Shown here piece by piece: positions 59,255 through 64,000 of a stretch of DNA of 64,000 nt; position 1 is the first letter of the stretch; the number at the start of each line of letters is the position of its first letter. Origin of the DNA: Stenotrophomonas maltophilia (GTDB taxonomy: Bacteria; Pseudomonadota; Gammaproteobacteria; Xanthomonadales; Xanthomonadaceae); the NCBI RefSeq assembly GCF_001676385.1, contig NZ_LYVJ01000001.1, forward strand, positions 62,001 through 126,000. Direction: 5' to 3'. A program made the position numbers and the translations under genes. Below the pieces are notes generated by a model. That model ran no database searches and had not been told where the DNA came from. It worked only from the letters and a program-made list of their open reading frames with translations.

Positions 59255-59782
59255 TCAGCGGCGGGTCTTGCCGCCGGTGCCCGGTTCGCCGGGCTTGCTG
59301 CCGGTGCCGGCGCCCGTTCCGGTGCCGCCCGGGCGCGGTCCACCGAAGCCGCTGCCCATGCTGCGCTGGAATTCCTGCCACAACTCCAGGTTGCGCTCGG
59401 TCAGCTGGTTCATCATTGCCCAAGGGGTCTGCCCCAGCAGGTTGCCCATCTGCTGGCGGAACTGCTGCTGCTGGTCGAGGAAGACCTGCATGCTGCGCTC
59501 CAGGTAATTGCCCATGAAGCCCTGCAGGGAGTCCCCGTAGAAGCGGATCAGCTGGCTCAGCAGCTGGGTGGACAGCATCGGTTCGCCGTCCTGCTCCTGG
59601 TCGGCGATGATCTGCAGCAGGACCGAGCGGGTGAGGTCATCGCCGCTCTTGGCGTCGCGGACTTCGAAGTCTTCACCGTCCAGGATCAGCTGCCGCACAT
59701 CCTCGATGGTGATGTAACTGGAAATTTCGGTGTCGTAGAGACGGCGGTTCGGATACTTCTTGATGATGCGGGTCGCAGCCAT
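59255..59782 (-). CDS. phaR: Polyhydroxyalkanoate synthesis repressor PhaR
   Basis: 175 residues. PHB/PHA accumulation regulator DNA-binding domain: IIKKYPNRRLYDTEISSYIT and IEDVRQLILDGEDFEV. Two short PHB_acc repeats follow (LLSQLIRFYGDSLQGFMGNYLERSM). The C-terminal ~30 residues are Gly/Thr/Pro low complexity (GGTGTGAGTGS). PhaR binds both DNA and PHA granules and represses phasin and itself. Start at 59782; a Met four codons upstream is possible. Two dyads upstream (59883-59916) are candidate autoregulatory sites. phbB lies upstream on the same strand. Confidence 0.93.
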   Translation of the reverse strand: MAATRIIKKYPNRRLYDTEISSYITIEDVRQLILDGEDFEVRDAKSGDDLTRSVLLQIIADQEQDGEPMLSTQLLSQLIRFYGDSLQGFMGNYLERSMQVFLDQQQQFRQQMGNLLGQTPWAMMNQLTERNLELWQEFQRSMGSGFGGPRPGGTGTGAGTGSKPGEPGTGGKTRR

Positions 59783-59882
59783 TGAAGCGGTCACTCGTCA
59801 CAGTAAGTGCGCAGCATGGCGCAGTGCAGCAGCGGTTGCAACCGCCTCAGCCCCCGCCAGGCTTGGCTTTCAGCGGCGATCA

Positions 59883-59916
59883 TGTTGCGCAACAAGGAGT
59901 TGCGTGCTGCGCAGCA
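59883..59916 (-). promoter_or_regulatory. Paired dyads upstream of phaR, possible PhaR sites
   Basis: TGTTGCGCAACA (59883-59894) and TGCTGCGCAGCA (59905-59916), both perfect 12-base palindromes with centres 22 bases apart, two helix turns. TGC-rich dyads (CTGC/GCAG) are the known type of PhaR target in other bacteria. They are 101-134 bases before the phaR start, downstream of phbB. Confidence 0.5.
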
Positions 59917-59965
59917 TGACCTTCGGCAGGGGGACGAGCAGGGCAGCAGCGCCCGGTTGCGCGGC

Positions 59966-60706
59966 CTACCAGCCCATGTGATGGCCGCCGTTGATGTCCA
60001 GGTTGCTGCCGGTGATCCAGGACGCTTCGTCGGCCACCAGGAAGGAAACGCCATAGGCAATTTCCTCCGGCTTGCCGAGGCGCCCGGTGGGGATGTCGGC
60101 GATGATCTTGGCGCGCACTTCGTCCGGCACCGCCATCACCATGTCGGTGGCCACATAGCCCGGGGAAATGGTGTTGACCGTGATGCCGAAACCGGCATTC
60201 TCGCGGGCCAGCGAGATGGTGAAGCCGTGCATGCCGGCCTTGGCCGCCGCGTAGTTGGCCTGGCCGTACTGGCCCTTCAGGCCGTTGATCGAGCTGATCT
60301 GGATGACCCGGCCCCAGCCGCGGCGGCGCATGCCCTCGATGACCGGCCGGGTGACGTTGAACACCGAATTGAGATTGGTGTTGATCACATCGTGCCACTG
60401 GTCCGCGCGCATGCGGTGGAAGGTCGTGTCGCGGGTGATGCCGGCGTTGTTGACCAGGATCTCGACCGGGCCCAGCTCGGCTTCGACCGCGCGCACCAGC
60501 GCTTCGGCGCTGCCCGGATCGGAGACATCGCCCGGGAAGATCGACACGGTGTAGCCGCGTTCGGTCATCGCCTGCTGCCAGGCGCGGGCCTTGGCCTCGT
60601 CGCGGTAGTTGGTGGCGACCCGGTGGCCCTGGTCAGCCAGGCGTTGGCAGATGGCAGTACCGATGCCGCCGGTTCCGCCGGTGACCAGTGCGACGCGAGA
60701 TGTCAT
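59966..60706 (-). CDS. phbB: Acetoacetyl-CoA reductase
   Basis: 246 residues. SDR enzyme reducing acetoacetyl-CoA to (R)-3-hydroxybutyryl-CoA for PHB synthesis. TGGTGGIGTAICQRL, NNAGITRDTTFHRM, ISSINGLKGQYGQANYAAAK with Ser, Tyr and Lys, and GVSFLVADEASWITG. The TTFHRM and NGLKGQYGQ blocks distinguish PhbB from FabG. The chain ends NINGGHHMGW-type (SNLDINGGHHMGW). No phbA or phbC is adjacent, so the pathway must be encoded in parts. Start at 60706 and 16-base gap to gluQ upstream: probably one transcript. Confidence 0.93.
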   Translation of the reverse strand: MTSRVALVTGGTGGIGTAICQRLADQGHRVATNYRDEAKARAWQQAMTERGYTVSIFPGDVSDPGSAEALVRAVEAELGPVEILVNNAGITRDTTFHRMRADQWHDVINTNLNSVFNVTRPVIEGMRRRGWGRVIQISSINGLKGQYGQANYAAAKAGMHGFTISLARENAGFGITVNTISPGYVATDMVMAVPDEVRAKIIADIPTGRLGKPEEIAYGVSFLVADEASWITGSNLDINGGHHMGW

Positions 60707-60722
60707 GGAATGCTGTCCGGAA

Positions 60723-61643
60723 TCAGGTGGGGGAGGGGGGATTCTGCAACATCGGCGCGGAAAGTGCGCCGGGCGGCAGCAGGATGTCGGCATGAGGCAG
60801 CCGCGCCGGGTCGAAGGCCCTCTGCGCCGCGGCGAGCAGCGTGTCCCTGTCGGCGGTTGCCTCGAGGGCAGCAGGCGCCTGGCCCAACAGCCTCCAGAGT
60901 TCGCGCAGCACCGGTACCGGCCGCATGCTGTCCACCGGCAGCGCCGCCAGTGACTTGGACAGTTTGTGGCCCGGCGCATCCAGCAGTAGTGGCAGGTGCC
61001 AGTAGCGTGGCACCGCCAGCCCGAGCGCCTGTTGCAGGAGGATCTGCCGTGCGGTGGAATCGAGCAGGTCGGCGCCGCGCACCACTTCGGTCACGCCTTG
61101 CGCGGCGTCATCGACCACCACTGCCAGCTGGTATGCCCAGCAACCGTCGGCACGGCGCAGCACGAAGTCACCGACCTCGGCGTGGACGTCCTGCAGTTGC
61201 GGGCCACGCAGGCCATCGTCGAAGCGGACCAGGCTGCCCGGTGGCACGCGGAAGCGGACGGCCGGGTCCGGTCGCGGTTGCCGGGCGACGCACCGGTGGT
61301 GGATGCCGCCGCTGGCGGCCAGCTCGCTGCGGCTGCAGTGGCAGACGAAGGCCAGGTCGCTGGCCAGCAGCACATCCAGTGCGGCCTGGTAGGCCTCGCC
61401 GCGCGAGCTCTGCCAGAGGATCGGGCCGTCGTGGACCAGGCCGAACGCGGCCAGCGCCTGCACTTGTGATTCCGCCGCGCCGGGCACGGTGCGGGGGGGA
61501 TCGACGTCTTCGATGCGCAGCCGCCACAGGCCGCCGTGATGGCGGGCGAGCAGCCAGCTGCCGAAGGCGGCGAGCAGGGAACCGGGGTGAAGCGGGCCGG
61601 TCGGCGAGGGAGCGAAGCGGCCGCAGGGAATGGGGGAGGTCAT
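60723..61643 (-). CDS. gluQ: Glutamyl-Q tRNA(Asp) synthetase
   Basis: 306 residues. Truncated GluRS paralogue that adds glutamate to queuosine in tRNA-Asp. RFAPSPTGPLHPGSLLAA (HIGH-type site), FVCHCSRSEL ... HHRC zinc ligands, QGVTEVVRGADLLDSTARQ and APGHKLSKSLAAL (KMSKS-type). It lacks the C-terminal anticodon-binding domain, as usual. Functionally linked with queG nearby, since both act on queuosine. Start at 61643 gives family length. Same strand as phbB and phaR. Confidence 0.94.
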   Translation of the reverse strand: MTSPIPCGRFAPSPTGPLHPGSLLAAFGSWLLARHHGGLWRLRIEDVDPPRTVPGAAESQVQALAAFGLVHDGPILWQSSRGEAYQAALDVLLASDLAFVCHCSRSELAASGGIHHRCVARQPRPDPAVRFRVPPGSLVRFDDGLRGPQLQDVHAEVGDFVLRRADGCWAYQLAVVVDDAAQGVTEVVRGADLLDSTARQILLQQALGLAVPRYWHLPLLLDAPGHKLSKSLAALPVDSMRPVPVLRELWRLLGQAPAALEATADRDTLLAAAQRAFDPARLPHADILLPPGALSAPMLQNPPSPT

Positions 61644-61737
61644 GCTGGCTGAATCGTCGGTCAGGTTGGCGCTTGAATTCAAGCTGACCGCACCGTAGAT
61701 ATGACCGATATCGTCCCCTTCCGAGCCGGATTTTCCC

Positions 61738-62604
61738 ATGTTTACCCGCATCGCACTCTTTCTAGCCACCAACTTTGCAGTGCTGATCCTGGCCGGCATC
61801 GTCATGTCGCTGCTGGGGGTCAATCCGAGCCAGATGAGCGGCCTGCTGGTGATGGCTGCGATCTTCGGCTTCGGCGGTTCCTTCATTTCGCTGTTGCTGT
61901 CGAAGTGGATGGCCAAGCGCTCCACCGGCGCAGTGGTGATCACCGAGCCGCGCAACCCGACCGAGCGCTGGCTGCTGGCCACCGTCGAACGCCAGGCCAA
62001 GGCGGCCGGCATCGGCATGCCGGAAGTGGCGGTGTACGACGGCCCGGAGATCAATGCCTTCGCCACCGGCGCCAACCGCAACAACGCGCTGGTGGCGGTG
62101 TCCACCGGCCTGCTGCACAACATGAGCGAAGACGAGGCCGAAGCGGTGCTGGGCCACGAGATCGCCCACGTCGCCAACGGCGACATGATCACCATGGCCC
62201 TGTTGCAGGGCGTGCTGAATACCTTCGTGATCGTGCTGGCCCGCGTGGTCGGCGGCGTCATCGACAGCGCGCTGTCGGGCAACCGCGAAGGCGGCGGCCG
62301 TGGCTTCGCCTACTACATCATCGTGTTCGTGCTGGAGATGGTGTTCGGCCTGTTCGCGACCATGATCTCGATGTGGTTCTCGCGCCACCGCGAATTCCGC
62401 GCCGATGCCGGTGGTGCCTCGCTGGCGGGCCGGCAGAAGATGATCGCTGCGCTGGAGCGGCTGAAGCTCAATCACGGCCAGAGCACGCTGCCGACGCAGA
62501 TCGCGGCCTTCGGCATTGCCGGTTCGACGGCGAGGAAGCTGTTCATGAGCCACCCGCCGCTGGAAGAGCGCATCGCCGCGCTGCGGGCGTCGACGGTGGC
62601 GTAA
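61738..62604 (+). CDS. htpX: Protease HtpX
   Basis: 288-residue inner-membrane zinc metalloprotease. Two N-terminal membrane helices ([39 protein letters not shown]), HExxH at His140-His144 in [13 protein letters not shown], two more helices ([19 protein letters not shown] and [17 protein letters not shown]), and the third zinc Glu in [12 protein letters not shown]. It degrades damaged membrane proteins together with FtsH. In the usual species it is heat and envelope stress induced through CpxR; no site is visible here. Followed by a terminator. Confidence 0.96.
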   Translation: MFTRIALFLATNFAVLILAGIVMSLLGVNPSQMSGLLVMAAIFGFGGSFISLLLSKWMAKRSTGAVVITEPRNPTERWLLATVERQAKAAGIGMPEVAVYDGPEINAFATGANRNNALVAVSTGLLHNMSEDEAEAVLGHEIAHVANGDMITMALLQGVLNTFVIVLARVVGGVIDSALSGNREGGGRGFAYYIIVFVLEMVFGLFATMISMWFSRHREFRADAGGASLAGRQKMIAALERLKLNHGQSTLPTQIAAFGIAGSTARKLFMSHPPLEERIAALRASTVA

Positions 62605-62631
62605 GCCTCCGTGCTTCCACGGTAGTGCAGG

Positions 62632-62660
62632 AACGCCTGGCCCCGCGCCGGGCGTTTTTG
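62632..62660 (+). terminator. Terminator of htpX
   Basis: AACGCCTGGC / GCCGGGCGTT, ten pairs with one T-G, 5-base loop, then TTTG. Lies 28 bases after the htpX stop. Confidence 0.85.
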
Positions 62661-63169
62661 TATGCGCGCCGATGCATCGGTGGCGCCGGGTACGACCCGG
62701 CGAGAGTCATTTCCGCGACCGCGGAGGGGTGTCACTTTCTTTGCGCGCAAAGAAAGTAACCAAAGAAACGCTCCGCCAGCCGCGAGCCGTCGCTACGCGA
62801 CGGTTCCCTGCGCTTCTCGGTGAATCAGGGGACGGCGCCGAACTCGCTGCGCTCAGACACCGGCGCCTCTTCGCCCCTGATTCTCCTGCGATGCTCGGCT
62901 CGCTCAAGGCGGACTGGAAGGTCAAGATCAAGGGCAACAGCATCCACGCGTGGCGTGGGTCTTATCTCTTGCCGATCTGGCACCTTGGGTGCCGAGAGCC
63001 CGGCGTGGGCGACCGTGTGGATCCAGGTCTTGCGACCGAGAAGTAGCTTGGGTCCCCACGCCGGATTCTCCCTGAACCGCCCGAACAGTTGGTTGAGTTG
63101 GCGCTCGAACTGATAAGACTGGGCAAGCGGGGGGAGCTCTCGACCCTGTCAGCCTGGCGGAGTTCTGCC
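62661..63169. other. Intergenic stretch before the IS110 gene (probable element left end)
   Basis: 509 bases with no credible gene. It holds the 24-base palindrome (62734-62757), a GAGAAGCGCAGG-type host repeat segment, a CATCCACGCGTGGCGTGG dyad (62941-62958) of a kind also seen near 29380 and 48884, and, nearest the transposase ATG, a probable non-coding left part of the IS110 element where such elements encode a guide RNA. The outer edge of the element cannot be set from one copy. Confidence 0.5.
62734..62757. repeat. 24-base perfect palindrome
   Basis: ACTTTCTTTGCG / CGCAAAGAAAGT with no loop, followed by AACCAAAGAAACGC, which repeats part of the arm (CAAAGAAA). Sequences of this type (TTTCTTTG...CAAAGAAA, GTAACCAAAGAAA) are dispersed in many gamma-proteobacterial genomes. 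Confidence 0.7.
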
Positions 63170-64000
63170 ATGTTTGGGATTGGGATCGATGTGAGCAAAG
63201 CCACGCTGGATGTGGCCGTCCATGGAGAGCAGTTTCGCCAATTCAGCAACGACAAGCGCGGCTTTGTGCGCTTGATTCGGTGGTTGAAGAAGTGGCCGAT
63301 CAAGCAGGTCGTTCTTGAGGCAAGCGGGGGTTACGAGCGGGCTGCTCTGGATGTATTGCACGCCGCCGGCCTGCCGATGGTACGGATCAATCCAGCGCGT
63401 GCACGGCGATTTGCCCAAGGCACGGGCCGTGCCGCCAAGACCGATCGGCTCGATGCAACGGTGCTGGCGCAGATGGCCCATTTGTTGCCGCTGACCCGCT
63501 ACGTACCGCCTGCTCCTTGGCAGCAGCGTCTGTCTGAGTTTGCACAATGCCGCAGGCATCTGGTGCAGATGCGGGTCAGTGAGATGCAGCGCTTGCGGCG
63601 ATTGGTCGATCCGGATCTGATTGCGATGAAGCAGCGCCATATAGCTCAGCTATCTGACGACCTGAAACAATTGGATAAAGCTATTGCCGAGCAGCTTGAG
63701 GGACAGCCTGGCTGGAAGAGTATCGGCGCGCTCAAAGGCGTCGGACCCATCCTGATCAGTACGCTGGCCTGCGAGCTCCCGGAACTGGGCAGTTTGGGAA
63801 GCAAAGCCATAGCATCGCTGGTGGGTTTGGCCCCGATGAACCGCGAAAGTGGCACTTGGCAGGGTCAGCGACGCATCAGTGGTGGGCGCGCGGTGGTGCG
63901 CGAAGCCCTTTACATGGCGGCCCTCACCGCCATCCGGTACGAGCCGAGACTGCGCGCGTTTTACGCTGGCTTGAAGGCCAAGGGCAAAGCGAGCAAGGTG
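63170..64000 (+). CDS. IS110-family transposase (cut by window end)
   Basis: 277 residues visible, no stop before the right edge. The N-terminal RuvC-like DEDD domain has MFGIGIDVSKATLDVAVHG (first Asp), VVLEASGGYERAALD (Glu), and AAKTDRLDATVLAQMA (Asp). The C-terminal Tnp domain begins with GWKSIGALKGVGPILIS and has LVGLAPMNRESGTWQGQRR and GGRAVVREALYMA, including the conserved Ser region. IS110 elements move without terminal inverted repeats, using a bridge RNA from the non-coding end. A full protein should be about 310-330 residues. ATG 63170 has GGCGGAG upstream. Confidence 0.92.
   Translation, partial: MFGIGIDVSKATLDVAVHGEQFRQFSNDKRGFVRLIRWLKKWPIKQVVLEASGGYERAALDVLHAAGLPMVRINPARARRFAQGTGRAAKTDRLDATVLAQMAHLLPLTRYVPPAPWQQRLSEFAQCRRHLVQMRVSEMQRLRRLVDPDLIAMKQRHIAQLSDDLKQLDKAIAEQLEGQPGWKSIGALKGVGPILISTLACELPELGSLGSKAIASLVGLAPMNRESGTWQGQRRISGGRAVVREALYMAALTAIRYEPRLRAFYAGLKAKGKASKV

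Overview
The window is about 66% GC by eye and looks like a chromosome of the Stenotrophomonas maltophilia complex (Xanthomonadaceae). Three things point there: single-copy housekeeping genes of gamma-proteobacterial type (dxs, rnd, xseA, queG, nnr, tsaE, amiC, mutL, gluQ, htpX), a phaR-phbB pair, and extragenic palindromes that begin GTAG and match the SMAG repeats known from this species. Species is inferred from these traits, not from a database match.

Region 1 (1-19.7 kb) is the right-hand part of a prophage with a short-tailed (podovirus) morphogenesis plan. In order, all on the plus strand: major capsid protein, Bbp16-type cement protein, a small unknown protein, a capsid staple-like protein, tail tube proteins of T7 gp11 and gp12 type, gp13/gp14-like proteins, a transglycosylase-containing internal virion protein, a 2132-residue polyvalent protein, and a tailspike with an SGNH hydrolase domain. 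The gp12-type tail gene is cut in two by an intein-like Hint domain followed by a stop and a new ribosome binding site; this is the most unusual item in the window. Beyond the tailspike lie a SRAP gene and a divergent unknown gene. The prophage ends in a 47-base 3' fragment of tRNA-Pro(GGG), read as attR. Integrase, repressor, replication, terminase, portal and lysis genes are not in this window and should lie to the left.

Region 2 (19.7-29 kb) is host DNA with many small genes: two DUF3011 secreted proteins, two paralogous 67-68 residue proteins, a racemase and an ArsR/SRPBCC pair around a perfect 20-base palindrome, a second ClpP, a 34-residue hydrophobic ORF, dxs and an HNH nuclease gene.

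Region 3 (29-49 kb) holds metabolic and envelope genes: acyl-CoA dehydrogenase, lipocalin, AraC/methyltransferase fusion, an SDR, two alpha/beta hydrolases with a TIM-barrel isomerase opposite a TetR regulator, a TonB-dependent receptor, rnd, a SUMF1-domain lipoprotein and an M48 protease. It also has two identical tRNA-Phe genes and one tRNA-Ala gene. Its long intergenic stretches are filled with repeats, including three large inverted repeats whose outer arms differ between copies but stay self-complementary.

Region 4 (49-64 kb) is a dense housekeeping block: xseA, queG, then nnr-tsaE-amiC-mutL and two secreted or lipoprotein genes, then phaR-phbB-gluQ and htpX. An IS110-family transposase gene starts at 63170 and runs off the right edge.
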